64,000 bases of DNA, from assembly GCF_018398335.1 (NCBI RefSeq), contig NZ_JAHBRX010000001.1, positions 1,488,001-1,552,000 on the forward strand, in the 5' to 3' direction. The position numbers were made by a program, and so were the translations under genes. Source of the DNA: Chelatococcus sp. HY11. GTDB taxonomy: Bacteria > Pseudomonadota > Alphaproteobacteria > Rhizobiales > Beijerinckiaceae. The notes below the pieces were generated by a model, which saw only the letters and a program-made list of their open reading frames with translations, was not told the origin of the DNA and did not search any database. Numbering within the stretch: position 1 is the first letter of the stretch; each line of letters starts with the position of its first letter. Positions 34,049 to 42,608 of the stretch are shown here, one piece after another.

Positions 34049-34092
34049 CGGCGGTAAGCCGCGCTGCCACAGCGCATACGGACAAGCCGCCG
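34049..34092 (-). promoter_or_regulatory. structured 5' leader of rplM (candidate autoregulatory element)
   Basis: Two nested inverted repeats lie 22-65 bases upstream of the rplM start. The outer arms are CGGCGG (34049-34054) and CCGCCG (34087-34092). The inner hairpin is GCGCTG-CCA-CAGCGC (34061-34075), a perfect 6-bp stem with a three-base loop. The rest of the 394-base divergent region (to 34421) is AT-rich around 34146-34215, as expected for promoters, and holds no gene I can support. Confidence 0.4.
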
Positions 34093-34421
34093 CGCGAGAG
34101 TGTCGTTCGCATAATGAGGACCGGCACGACTGTCAAGCGGCACGATTCACATCAATGGCAAAAAACAGCATATAAAACATAAGCTTACATTTTATGGTAA
34201 AATAATACCTCATTTTTCTGATGCCGCTTGCGTTATTTTTCGCCTCCAGCGCCGATAAACCGATCAGCAACCGTTTCACTCTTCCGATCCCTGGGCTACC
34301 GTCGCTTGGGCAGCTTTGTCGCGGAGCGGACCGTGCACGCAGCGTGAATTGCGGGCGCGCGAGACCTGCAAGCCTCAGGCCGCACGCGGCATCGCGCAGT
34401 GTAGATACCCCAGGAATTCCC

Positions 34422-34862
34422 ATGTCCCACGATAACTACAGCGACGACCTGATCCGTCGCATCCTGAATGAGACGCGGACGATCGCACTGATCGGCGCAT
34501 CCAACAACCCGGCACGGCCGAGCCATGGCGTCATGGCTTATCTCATCGATGCCGGCTACGCGCTTTATCCCGTCAATCCCGGGCTCGCAGGCCAGCTGCT
34601 TCTGGGCCGCGAGGTCTATGCAAGCCTCGGTGATGTGCCTGTTCCCATCGATATGGTCGATGTTTTCCGCAATTCGGAGGCGGCGGGCGCGGTCGTCGAC
34701 GAAGCACTGGCGCTGCCAACCCTGCCGAAGGTCATCTGGATGCAGCTCGGTGTCCGCAATGACGCCGCCGCCGCGCGGGCCGAGGCAAAGGGTGTCACCG
34801 TCATCATGAACCGCTGCCCGGCCATTGAGCGCCCTCGCCTTCTGGGCGGCGCAGCCCACTGA
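34422..34862 (+). CDS. CoA-binding domain protein (YccU-like)
   Basis: A 146-residue single-domain Rossmann protein of the CoA_binding_2 family. TIALIGASNNPARPSHGVM is the nucleotide-binding loop, AGYALYPVNPG and VDVFRNSEAAGAVVDEAL follow, and NRCPAIE near the C-terminus is conserved in the family. The ATG at 34422 has AGGAA upstream; the earlier frame is not credible. Members bind CoA, but their role is not well known. It lies upstream of two sulfhydrylase genes for methionine or cysteine synthesis, a neighbourhood seen in related genomes. Confidence 0.85.
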   Translation: MSHDNYSDDLIRRILNETRTIALIGASNNPARPSHGVMAYLIDAGYALYPVNPGLAGQLLLGREVYASLGDVPVPIDMVDVFRNSEAAGAVVDEALALPTLPKVIWMQLGVRNDAAAARAEAKGVTVIMNRCPAIERPRLLGGAAH

Positions 34863-34910
34863 GCACATATCCCGCTGAGCACAGAGGTCCCAAGTCGCGA
34901 ACCCCGATGA

Positions 34911-34997
34911 GACACCGCGATTTGGTCGTTGACCCGTCCGCGCGTTCGGTTTATCGAACACTACGGCCGTTAAACAGGAAATGAGATAAAAGGTGAG
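34911..34997 (+). promoter_or_regulatory. candidate SAM-II-like riboswitch before the sulfhydrylase gene
   Basis: The leader of the sulfhydrylase gene carries the short conserved blocks of the alphaproteobacterial SAM-II (metA) riboswitch in the right order: GATTTGG (34919), CGTTAAACA (34968) and TAAAAGG (34987), followed by a ribosome binding site. An internal hairpin GTTCG-GTTTAT-CGAAC lies in the middle. The P1 helix I can draw is weak (about 3 bp) and the loop is longer than usual, so this is tentative. Confidence 0.38.
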
Positions 34998-35026
34998 CGT
35001 GGCCGCACCACCGAGGAGAGTTGGCA

Positions 35027-36316
35027 ATGGCTGATAAAGAACCCGGTTTCGACACGCTGGCCATCCACGCCGGTGCCCATCCGGATCCGACCACCGGTGC
35101 GCGCGCCACACCTATCTATCAGACGACGTCCTTCGTCTTCAACGACGTTGAGCACGCGGCCTCTCTGTTCGGACTGCAGGCCTTCGGCAACATCTACACG
35201 CGCATTGGCAATCCGACGAACGCGGTGCTCGAAGAGCGCGTCGCGGCGCTCGAGGGCGGCACCGCGGCGCTCGCCCTCGCCTCCGGCCACGCCGCGCAAT
35301 TCCTGACCTTCCATGCCTTGCTGCAACCCGGTGACGAATTCATCGCCGGCAACCGGCTCTATGGCGGCTCGATCAATCAGTTCAACAATTCCTTCAAGAG
35401 CTTCGGCTGGAATGTCGTCTGGGCCGACAGCACGGACCCGTCAAGCTTCGAGAAGGCGCTTTCGCCAAAGACCAAGGCGATCTTCGTGGAATCGATCGCC
35501 AACCCAGGTGGCGTCATCGTCGATATCGCGGCGATTTCGGCGATCGCCAAGAAGGCCAATGTCCCGCTCATCGTCGATAACACGCTGGCGACCCCCTACC
35601 TCTGGCGTCCCATTGAACACGGCGCCGACATCGTGGTGCATTCGGCCACGAAGTTCATCGGCGGCCACGGCAACTCGATCGGCGGCCTGATCGTCGATGG
35701 CGGCAGCTTCAACTGGATTGGTGACAAGCGCTATCCGCTGCTCTCCGAGCCTCGCCCGGAATATAACGGCATGGTGCTTGGCGAGACCTTCGGCAATTTT
35801 GCCTTCGCCATTGCGACGCGCGTGCTCGGCCTGCGCGATCTCGGCCCGGCGCTCTCGCCCTTCAATGCTTTCCTCATTCTCAATGGTGTCGAAACGCTGT
35901 CGCTCCGGATGCAGCAGCATTCCGACAACGCGCTCGCGGTCGCCCAGCATCTGTCGCAGCATCCAGCGGTGGCGTGGGTGAGCTACGCCGGCCTAGAGAC
36001 GAGCCCCTTCCACTCTCTCGCGCAGCGCTATCTGCCGCGCGGCGCGGGCGCAGTCTTCACCTTCGGCCTGAAGGGCGGCTACGAGGCAGGCGTCAAGCTT
36101 GTCTCGAGCCTGAAGCTCTTCTCGCATCTCGCCAATATCGGCGACACGCGCTCGCTAGTCATCCATCCCGCCTCGACCACCCACAAGCAGCTCACCGATG
36201 AACAGAAGGTCGCCGCCGGCGCCGGTCCGGATGTGGTGCGCCTGTCCGTCGGCATCGAGGACAAGGACGATCTGATCGCCGATCTCGACCAGGCGCTCGC
36301 CGCCACCAGCGCCTGA
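35027..36316 (+). CDS. metY: O-acetylhomoserine aminocarboxypropyltransferase-like sulfhydrylase (copy 1)
   Basis: A 429-residue PLP enzyme of the Cys/Met metabolism family. These enzymes replace the acyl ester of homoserine with sulfide or methanethiol to give homocysteine or methionine. I see YTRIGNPTNAVLEERVAALE, the substrate loop NRLYGGSINQF, and the PLP lysine in HSATKFIGGHG. The insert FNWIGDKRYPLLSEPRPEY after it is typical of the longer MetY type rather than MetZ. The ATG at 35027 with GAGGAGAG upstream was preferred to a TTG at 35021. A paralogue of the same length follows 11 bases later. Confidence 0.85.
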   Translation: MADKEPGFDTLAIHAGAHPDPTTGARATPIYQTTSFVFNDVEHAASLFGLQAFGNIYTRIGNPTNAVLEERVAALEGGTAALALASGHAAQFLTFHALLQPGDEFIAGNRLYGGSINQFNNSFKSFGWNVVWADSTDPSSFEKALSPKTKAIFVESIANPGGVIVDIAAISAIAKKANVPLIVDNTLATPYLWRPIEHGADIVVHSATKFIGGHGNSIGGLIVDGGSFNWIGDKRYPLLSEPRPEYNGMVLGETFGNFAFAIATRVLGLRDLGPALSPFNAFLILNGVETLSLRMQQHSDNALAVAQHLSQHPAVAWVSYAGLETSPFHSLAQRYLPRGAGAVFTFGLKGGYEAGVKLVSSLKLFSHLANIGDTRSLVIHPASTTHKQLTDEQKVAAGAGPDVVRLSVGIEDKDDLIADLDQALAATSA

Positions 36317-36327
36317 GGAGCCCTCCT

Positions 36328-37623
36328 ATGTCAGAACAAGCCAACAAGCCCCTCGCTTTCGCCACCCGCGCCGTCCAGGCGGGCACCGCCCCCGATCCGG
36401 CCACCGGCGCCCGCGCCACGCCGATGTTCCTGACCAACGGCTTCGTCTTCGACGGCCCGGACATGGCCGCCGACATCTTCGCGATGCGCCAGACCGGCTT
36501 TTCCTATTCGCGCGGCTCCAACCCGACGACAGCGCCGCTTGAGCGTCGTATCGCCTCTCTCGAGGGCGGCACAGGCGCGGTTGCCATCGGCTCCGGCCAG
36601 GCGGCGCTCCTCGTCATTCTCATGACGCTGCTTGAAAGCGGCGATGAATATCTGGCCGCCAGCATCCTCTTCGGCGGATCGCTCGGCCTGATGGGCCGCC
36701 TTGCCAAGCGCAACGACGTGAAGCCGATCTTCGTCGACGCCGACAGGGCTGAGAATTTCGAGCGCGCGATCACGCCGAAGACGAAGGCGATCATCATCGA
36801 GTCGATCGTCAACCCTTCGGGTGAAGTGGTTGATATCGAAGCGATTGCGAAAGTAGCGCAGAAGCACAACCTGCCGCTCATCGTCGACAACACGCTGGCG
36901 ACGCCCTTCCTGATCCGCCCCTTCGAATACGGCGCCGACATCGTCTTCCATTCGGCCTCCAAGTTCCTCGGGGGCCATGGACAGGTCATTGGCGGCGCCA
37001 TTGTCGACGGCGGCCGGTTCAACTGGACGGGCGACAAGCGCTTCCCGATGATCTCCGAGCCGTGGCCGGATTACGGCAACATGATCCTGACGGAGAAATT
37101 CCCGGCGAGTCCCTTCGCGGTGGCCTCCCGCCTCTACGGCCTGCGTGACCTTGGGCCTGGCCTCTCGCCTTTCAACGCATTCATGATCCTCACCGGCATT
37201 GAGACGCTGCCGCTGCGCATGAAGCGCCATTGCGCCAATGCTCATAAGGTGGCGAGCTATCTCGCGGCTCATCCGGCGGTTGCGTCGGTCAGCTACCCCG
37301 GCCTCGCCGGCAACCCCAACCGCGAACTCGCGCTCCGCTACAGCCCGCTCGGGCCGGGCTCGGTCTTCACCTTCGCCCATAAGGACGGAGAGCAAGGAGC
37401 ACGGCGTTTCCTCAAGAACGTGAAGCTCTTCTCGCATCTCGCCAATATCGGCGAGACCCGTTCGCTTGCCATTCATCCGGCGACGACGACACACAAGAGC
37501 ATGAAGCCGGAACTGCAGGCTAAGGCCGGCGTCGGTCCGGAGGTCATCCGCATGTCCATTGGCCTCGAAGACCCGAAGGACCTGATCAACGACCTCGAAC
37601 AGGCGCTTGCCACAACGGCCTGA
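36328..37623 (+). CDS. homoserine-ester sulfhydrylase, tandem paralogue (copy 2)
   Basis: A 431-residue PLP enzyme and clear paralogue of the gene just upstream. It has [20 protein letters not shown], the PLP lysine in [11 protein letters not shown] and the insert [19 protein letters not shown], ending in [20 protein letters not shown]. The stretches [10 protein letters not shown] and FSHLANIG are nearly the same in both copies, but the substrate loop differs ([13 protein letters not shown] against NRLYGGSINQF), so the two probably differ in acyl or sulfur donor. GAGGAG lies upstream of the ATG. A repeat cluster follows the stop, which suggests the end of the transcript. Confidence 0.83.
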   Translation: MSEQANKPLAFATRAVQAGTAPDPATGARATPMFLTNGFVFDGPDMAADIFAMRQTGFSYSRGSNPTTAPLERRIASLEGGTGAVAIGSGQAALLVILMTLLESGDEYLAASILFGGSLGLMGRLAKRNDVKPIFVDADRAENFERAITPKTKAIIIESIVNPSGEVVDIEAIAKVAQKHNLPLIVDNTLATPFLIRPFEYGADIVFHSASKFLGGHGQVIGGAIVDGGRFNWTGDKRFPMISEPWPDYGNMILTEKFPASPFAVASRLYGLRDLGPGLSPFNAFMILTGIETLPLRMKRHCANAHKVASYLAAHPAVASVSYPGLAGNPNRELALRYSPLGPGSVFTFAHKDGEQGARRFLKNVKLFSHLANIGETRSLAIHPATTTHKSMKPELQAKAGVGPEVIRMSIGLEDPKDLINDLEQALATTA

Positions 37624-37630
37624 GGCGCGG

Positions 37631-37800
37631 TTTCACCTCTCCCCGGCGGGGAGAGGTCGGCACGCAGTGCCGGGTGAGGGAATGGCGATTGTCGTCCCCC
37701 TCATCCTGTCCTTCTCCCCGCCGGGGAGAGGGAACGCTACCTGGAGAAGGGTTCACCTCTCCCTGGCGGGGAGAGGTCGTGCCGCAGGCACGGGAGAGGA
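37631..37800. repeat. cluster of REP-like palindromic repeats
   Basis: Two near-identical direct copies of a roughly 45-base palindromic unit begin TTCACCTCTCCC(C/T)GGCGGGGAGAGGTCG (37632 and 37752). Both go on with a second short dyad (GGCAC..GTGCC or GTGCC..GGCAC) and a GGGTGAGGG/GGGAGAGG tail. Between them at about 37697-37733 is an inverted copy (CTTCTCCCCGCCGGGGAGAGGG). This is the form of dispersed intergenic REP elements; it fills the gap between the sulfhydrylase gene and ctaA. Confidence 0.8.
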
Positions 37801-37872
37801 GACGCTTGCGACAACACTTTGCTCATCTGCGAATCATCGCAAGGCCTTAGCGAAGCTTGCGCATAAAATGAT

Positions 37873-38952
37873 TCAGGCCTGCCGAACCAGAAACCGGCGA
37901 TGCGCCGTGGCATGGCCGAGGAGCATCATCGCAAAGCCCTGATGCAGAAGGCCGGCCCAGACCGGCACCACGAGCAGGAGGGTCACGACGCCGATGATAG
38001 CCTGCACAACAACCAACCCGGCGAGGACCACGGCCCGGCGCGCCGCCGGCGTACCCGGCGCCATCCGACGGGCCTGGTGGACGTGCCATAGGGCGGCAGC
38101 CAAGAGCACATAGGCGCCGAGGCGGTGATTGAACTGCACTGCCGCGATGGATTCGATGAAGTTCAGCCATAGCGGCCTGATGGGAAGCAGCGTGTCGAGC
38201 TGCGGTGTCACGCCACCGTCCATCAGGGGCCAAGTGTTGAACGCGAGCCCCGCGTCTAGACCCGCGACAAGAGCGCCGAGGGCGATCTGCGCCAGAACGA
38301 GGATCAGGACGAGGCTTGCGCCAAAAGCGAGCCGCCGTTCGCTCGCCTGGACCGGGCGAGGCTTGAGGCCAACCGCGACCCATATCAGCGCCACGAAGAT
38401 GGCTGAGGCGGCCATGAGATGCGCCATCAGCTTCACCGGCGCCACTGCCGTCATCCCGGGCTTGAGGCCGGAGGCGACCATGATCCAGCCAATGGCGCCC
38501 TGCAGCCCGCCGAGCACGCCGATGCCAAGCAGAACGGCCAGAAAGCGGCCACGGACCCAGCCCTTCGCCGCGAACACGATCAACGGCAGGAGATAGGCTG
38601 CGCCGATCAATCGGCCGAGAAAGCGGTGCCCCCATTCCCACAGATAAATCTGCTTGAACTCGGCGAGGCTCATGCCGTGGTTGAGAAGCTGATACTGCGG
38701 GATCTGCTTGTATTTTTCGAACTCGACGAGCCAGGCGGCCTCGCTGAAGGGCAGCAGAGCGCCAGTTACCGGCTTCCATTCGGTGATGGAGAGGCCCGAA
38801 TCCGTGAGGCGCGTCGCGCCGCCGACAAGGATCATGACGAAGACAAGGCCCGCGACGCTGAACAGCCACAGGCGCAAGGCCCGCAAACGCGCATCGCCGG
38901 CAGCACCGTCTGTGCCGCGAACCGTGCCGTTGATCTCTGCCACGCTGGCCAT
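37873..38952 (-). CDS. ctaA: heme A synthase (COX15/CtaA family)
   Basis: About 359 residues, an inner-membrane enzyme that oxidises the methyl group of heme O to make heme A for cytochrome aa3 oxidase. About eight hydrophobic helices are visible. Heme-ligand histidines lie in WEWGHRFLGR, LMAHLMAAS, QFNHRLGAY and LLHQGFAM. GGATRLTDSGLSITEWKPV near the N-terminus is characteristic of the COX15 group. The ATG at 38952 has GAGG 5 bases upstream; a longer start at 38985 is possible. A small DUF2842 gene is divergent from it. Confidence 0.93.
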   Translation of the reverse strand: MASVAEINGTVRGTDGAAGDARLRALRLWLFSVAGLVFVMILVGGATRLTDSGLSITEWKPVTGALLPFSEAAWLVEFEKYKQIPQYQLLNHGMSLAEFKQIYLWEWGHRFLGRLIGAAYLLPLIVFAAKGWVRGRFLAVLLGIGVLGGLQGAIGWIMVASGLKPGMTAVAPVKLMAHLMAASAIFVALIWVAVGLKPRPVQASERRLAFGASLVLILVLAQIALGALVAGLDAGLAFNTWPLMDGGVTPQLDTLLPIRPLWLNFIESIAAVQFNHRLGAYVLLAAALWHVHQARRMAPGTPAARRAVVLAGLVVVQAIIGVVTLLLVVPVWAGLLHQGFAMMLLGHATAHRRFLVRQA

Positions 38953-39113
38953 GGATACCTCACCCGTCCTATCATGCAGCATCACAGTCCTCCCGCGCGG
39001 TTCGGCGGGGGTTGCGGACAGCGTGCAACCGACACATAGTCCGCGCCGGCTGCGGGAACAACGCTTCCTGCCGCCGCACCCTCGCTCACAGCCTCTTGCA
39101 GGGACGGATGGTC

Positions 39114-39329
39114 ATGCGCCGGCGCACGCGCAAATTTCTCGGAACAGTCTTCATGCTGGTCTTCGTCTGCGTCTACGCGCTGGTGGCGATGGCACTGGCG
39201 CAGGGGCGCGTGCAGGCCTCGTCGAAGGGCATCCAGATGGCCTTCTACGTGATCGTCGGTCTCGCCTGGATCCTTCCGCTGCTCCCGCTCATCCGTTGGA
39301 TGGAGCGCCCCGATATCACCGAGCGCTGA
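39114..39329 (+). CDS. DUF2842 small membrane protein
   Basis: About 71 residues with two hydrophobic helices (LGTVFMLVFVCVYALVAMAL and FYVIVGLAWILPLLPLI) linked by a short polar loop, a basic N-terminus MRRRTRKF, and the C-terminal IRWMERPD. This is the pattern of DUF2842 proteins of alphaproteobacteria, often found near cytochrome or heme genes. The function is not known. The ATG at 39114 has AGGGA 9 bases upstream; ATG at 39108 is an alternative. The stop is 9 bases from the convergent deacetylase gene. Confidence 0.8.
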   Translation: MRRRTRKFLGTVFMLVFVCVYALVAMALAQGRVQASSKGIQMAFYVIVGLAWILPLLPLIRWMERPDITER

Positions 39330-39337
39330 GCAGATCG

Positions 39338-40393
39338 CTACCCGACATTGAGGTGGCGACCCCGGTTCCAGAGCAGGAACGGCACGCCCGAGGCAAGCGC
39401 CCGCACGGCGGCGCCTGACTGGAAGGCTCCATTGAGCGAGACGCGTGGTAGCGCCCGCAAATGCTGGATGTGCTCGGCGAAGACATGACCGGGCCGGGTC
39501 GTCACCGCGATCTCGAACCCGGCCTCCGCCGCCGCCTCGAATTCCCTCGGACCGGCGGAGCCCGGATCACCGACCGGATAGGCGAAATGACGCACATCCA
39601 TGCCGAGTTCACGCGCTATTGTTGCGCGGCTTTGATGCATCTCGGCCCGCACCATCTGCAGACTGTGCTTGGCCAGCATCGGATGCGTCATCGTATGGGC
39701 ACCGATCGATACGCCCTCCTCGGCCGCCAGCGCCCGCAGGCCATCCCAATCGAGACATAGGTCATCGACCATCTGAGCGCCATCGACACCCGTGCGCTGC
39801 GCCAGATCCGCCACGACGGCACGCAAGCGTTCCTCTGTGCCACCCCGCAACTGCCAGTAGAGCTGATCGAAAGCCGCAGCTTTCTCCGCCGCGCTTCGCG
39901 CCGGCAGGTTGAGGGACAACGGCTCGGCCCCCTTTACCTCGATCTCCAGACGGTCGAGACGACGGATCGCTTCCTCAAGCTCGAGCCACCACAGCGTCGC
40001 ACTACGGTCGGCGAACCCCGGCGTCACGAACAATGTCCAGGGCGCGCGGTGGCGCTGAAGCACGGGCAAGGCGAATTCTGCGTTGTCGCGATAGCCATCG
40101 TCAAAGGTCACCGCGACGAATGGACGTTTGCCCGACTCCCGCAGACGTCCGGGGATATCGTCCAAGGCGACGAAATCGTGGCTGCGCGCAAGAATGCCAA
40201 GCGCCTGATCCAGGAAATCCGGTGTGACCTCAAGAATGCCATTGGGAGCGAAGTCGCGCGGCACCCGTGGCCGGACATGGTGCAGCATCAGGATCAGCCC
40301 CCGACCCTGCGCGAAGGGGCCGAGCCACCGGTTCGCCTGCGTGGCGGCGATCATGGCAAAGCCCATACGCAACACGGAATAGCGGGTGCTCAT
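39338..40393 (-). CDS. polysaccharide deacetylase (NodB domain) family protein
   Basis: A 351-residue CE4-type protein. The catalytic and metal motifs are FVAVTFDDGYRDN (TFDDGY) and GAHTMTHPML (HxxxH). FAYPVGDPGSAGPREF further on is also usual. It begins without a clear signal peptide, although the N-terminus is mildly hydrophobic. It probably removes acetyl groups from an exopolysaccharide or other glycan. It is divergent from a CelD-like acetyltransferase gene and begins the exopolysaccharide region, which fits a role in polymer modification. Confidence 0.87.
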   Translation of the reverse strand: MSTRYSVLRMGFAMIAATQANRWLGPFAQGRGLILMLHHVRPRVPRDFAPNGILEVTPDFLDQALGILARSHDFVALDDIPGRLRESGKRPFVAVTFDDGYRDNAEFALPVLQRHRAPWTLFVTPGFADRSATLWWLELEEAIRRLDRLEIEVKGAEPLSLNLPARSAAEKAAAFDQLYWQLRGGTEERLRAVVADLAQRTGVDGAQMVDDLCLDWDGLRALAAEEGVSIGAHTMTHPMLAKHSLQMVRAEMHQSRATIARELGMDVRHFAYPVGDPGSAGPREFEAAAEAGFEIAVTTRPGHVFAEHIQHLRALPRVSLNGAFQSGAAVRALASGVPFLLWNRGRHLNVG

Positions 40394-40648
40394 GTCATCT
40401 TTCCCATTGTCACGTCCGCACCATGAGCGAGAAAGATTGATTCAATCTTTTCAAGACAACGGGATCGACAGCCCAAGGCTGATTTCACCTCCGCTAACCG
40501 CTTTCACAACCATCGATTGACGCCGCCGCCCTCCCTCGCTACCTCCGCAGGTGGGCCACTATCGTTTGACCGCGGCGGGCGGGGTCGAGGTGAGAGCCTT
40601 CAGCACAGGATGGATCGCATGAGCAGCATGCCGAGCGAAGGGGCCGCG

Positions 40649-41836
40649 ATGACAAACACCGCACTTCGCCGGGATGTCCGCCTCGCGCCGGCCGCGTCCC
40701 GGGTGCTTGGCGCCGTCAGGATACATCGCGACGTCGCGGCGATCGCCGACCTCTGGCGTGATTTCGGCACCCGCGCGGCCGGAACCCCTTATCAGATGTT
40801 CGACTGGGTGATGGCTTACGCCGATACGCTGGGTCGGGCAAACGGGGAAACGCTTATCGTGGCGACCGTGGAAGACACCGCTGGCGACCTTGTCCTGCTG
40901 CTTCCCCTGGCGCTTCGCCGCGACAAGGCGACCATCGTCGCGACGTTGCCGGGCGGCAAGCAGGCAAACTTCCATATGCCGCTGTTCGATCCGACCGCCA
41001 TCCCGCTGCTCGACAAAGCCGCGTGCGTCAACATCCTGCATGAGATCGCGCGAACGGCCGGCACGATTGACGTCTTTGCCTTCTCCAACCAGCCCGCCGA
41101 CTGGCAGGGCATCCCAAATCCCTTCGCCAGCCTTGGCGGACATCGCAGCCCGAGCCCCGGCTTCAAGCGGGACCTCGACTTTCCCCCTGATAAAACCGCG
41201 CATGTGCTGCACGGCGGGGAGACACGCAAGAAGATGCGCAAGAAGGAGCGGCGACTTTCGGAGATCGGTGTTCTGGACTATCGGCGGGTTATTGATCCAC
41301 TGGAATCGACGCGGGTTCTCGATGCCTTCCTCGACCAGAAAGGCCTGCGCTTTCAACAAAAGCACATCAACAATCCTTTTGCCGACCCCGCAGCGATTGC
41401 CTTCCTGAAACGCGGAAGCGAGCAGATGGGCAACCGGGAGCCGGCCATCGAACTCTACGCTCTCACTGTCGGGGACCGGATCATCGCCACGTTCGGCGGC
41501 ACCAGCGCCGGCACGCGCTTCTGTGGAATGTTCAATTCGTTCAGCACGGAAGACGATGTCATCAAGTCGAGCCCAGGCGATCTCCTGCTCACCTATGTCA
41601 TCGAGACCCAATGCCGGCGCGGCCTCGCCACCTTCGATCTTGGGGTGGGCGAAGCGCCCTACAAGCTCGTGGTCTGCGACAAGATCGAGGAACTCACGGA
41701 CACATACATGCCGGTAAGCCTCAAGGGTCAGGCCTACGGGCTGGCTGACGGCGGAATGCGCGCCGCCAAGCGATGGGTGAAACAGACGCCATGGGCCAAG
41801 GCCCTTCTGGATCGGGTACGCCAGCGATTGACCTGA
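40649..41836 (+). CDS. GNAT-fold N-acetyltransferase of the CelD/BcsL type
   Basis: About 395 residues. ETRKKMRKKERRLSEIG and the C-terminal half FGGTSAGTRFCGMFNSF, SPGDLLLTYVIE and FDLGVGEAPYK are typical of the CelD/BcsL acetyltransferase domain (Acetyltransf_6), found next to cellulose and capsule genes. GAAGGGG 5 bases before the ATG at 40649 decides the start; ATGs at 40619 and 40610 are in frame and possible. The acceptor is not known. Paired with the divergent deacetylase, it may set the acyl pattern of the exopolysaccharide. Confidence 0.8.
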   Translation: MTNTALRRDVRLAPAASRVLGAVRIHRDVAAIADLWRDFGTRAAGTPYQMFDWVMAYADTLGRANGETLIVATVEDTAGDLVLLLPLALRRDKATIVATLPGGKQANFHMPLFDPTAIPLLDKAACVNILHEIARTAGTIDVFAFSNQPADWQGIPNPFASLGGHRSPSPGFKRDLDFPPDKTAHVLHGGETRKKMRKKERRLSEIGVLDYRRVIDPLESTRVLDAFLDQKGLRFQQKHINNPFADPAAIAFLKRGSEQMGNREPAIELYALTVGDRIIATFGGTSAGTRFCGMFNSFSTEDDVIKSSPGDLLLTYVIETQCRRGLATFDLGVGEAPYKLVVCDKIEELTDTYMPVSLKGQAYGLADGGMRAAKRWVKQTPWAKALLDRVRQRLT

Positions 41837-41863
41837 TCAGGCTTGCGGGCGGAGCTCCCGCCA

Positions 41864-42328
41864 TCAATCACGCAGAACGGTATTGGCGGCGCCCTTATCG
41901 ACCTGATCGATCACCAACAGCTTGACGGGTGCCGCGCCGATGTTCGTGCCCTGATGCCACTGCCCGATCATCTCGACAATGAAATCACCTGCCTTGTAGT
42001 CATCACTCTTGTTGGTGTCCGTGTTAGTGACACGCAGATCCCCGGCGAGCACATAGGCATAGCGCGGAAATGGATGCTTGTGCACCGGCAGCGTCGCACC
42101 TGGCGCGATATCGAAGGTGGAGACGATGACTTCCGCATTGCCCTTGGGCAGCGTGATAGGCTGACCGCTTGCGGTCGTTGTTGTCGTCAGCAACGGTGTC
42201 ACGACAACGCCCGGTATGGTGGCACCGTGGTTATCGAAGGCTTGCGCCGGGCCAATAACCAAGAATCCGAAGAGCGCGGCCGGAATACCCCGAAACACGC
42301 AAGCGCCGAACTTGCCCGAATGCGCCAT
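41864..42328 (-). CDS. secreted cupin-domain protein
   Basis: About 154 residues. An N-terminal signal peptide (hydrophobic IPAALFGFLVIGPAQA) is followed by a single small cupin barrel: LPVHKHPFPRYAYVLAGDL carries two His ligands, and DFIVEMIGQWHQGTN carries the third His. It is likely a periplasmic metal-binding cupin of unknown substrate. The ATG at 42328 has GGTGGGG just upstream; ATG at 42358 is also in frame. Its place inside the exopolysaccharide region may be coincidental. The 280 bases before the start (to 42608) contain no gene I can support. Confidence 0.8.
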   Translation of the reverse strand: MAHSGKFGACVFRGIPAALFGFLVIGPAQAFDNHGATIPGVVVTPLLTTTTTASGQPITLPKGNAEVIVSTFDIAPGATLPVHKHPFPRYAYVLAGDLRVTNTDTNKSDDYKAGDFIVEMIGQWHQGTNIGAAPVKLLVIDQVDKGAANTVLRD

Positions 42329-42608
42329 CGCCCCCCACCCGTTATTGATTGATTTCAACAGTATACGGGGGAGTTCTGTCGCAAATTCGCGCTAAATGCC
42401 AGATAAAACTCGCTGATGGCACGACGAAATCGGTGCCCGACGGCGGCCTCTTCCAGTCGAGGAAGGGCTCTGCAACATACGGGCCGCGTCTGAAAACCGC
42501 TCCATCTCTTTGATGGAGCAGCGGATTTGATCGAAAGCCCTTTAGCTTTTCTCGCTCCGATGTTTCTAAGCAAAAAGATGGGATCCGCCGCCAGGGGCGC
42601 AGCCACGC

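Noticed and set aside
34133-34423. 96-codon minus-strand frame upstream of rplM
   Set aside because: It spans the AT-rich divergent promoter region, has no family resemblance and overlaps the CoA-binding protein start.
37847-38869. 340-codon minus-strand frame overlapping ctaA
   Set aside because: Arg/Pro-rich shadow of the heme A synthase gene; only the ctaA frame shows membrane helices and heme-ligand histidines.
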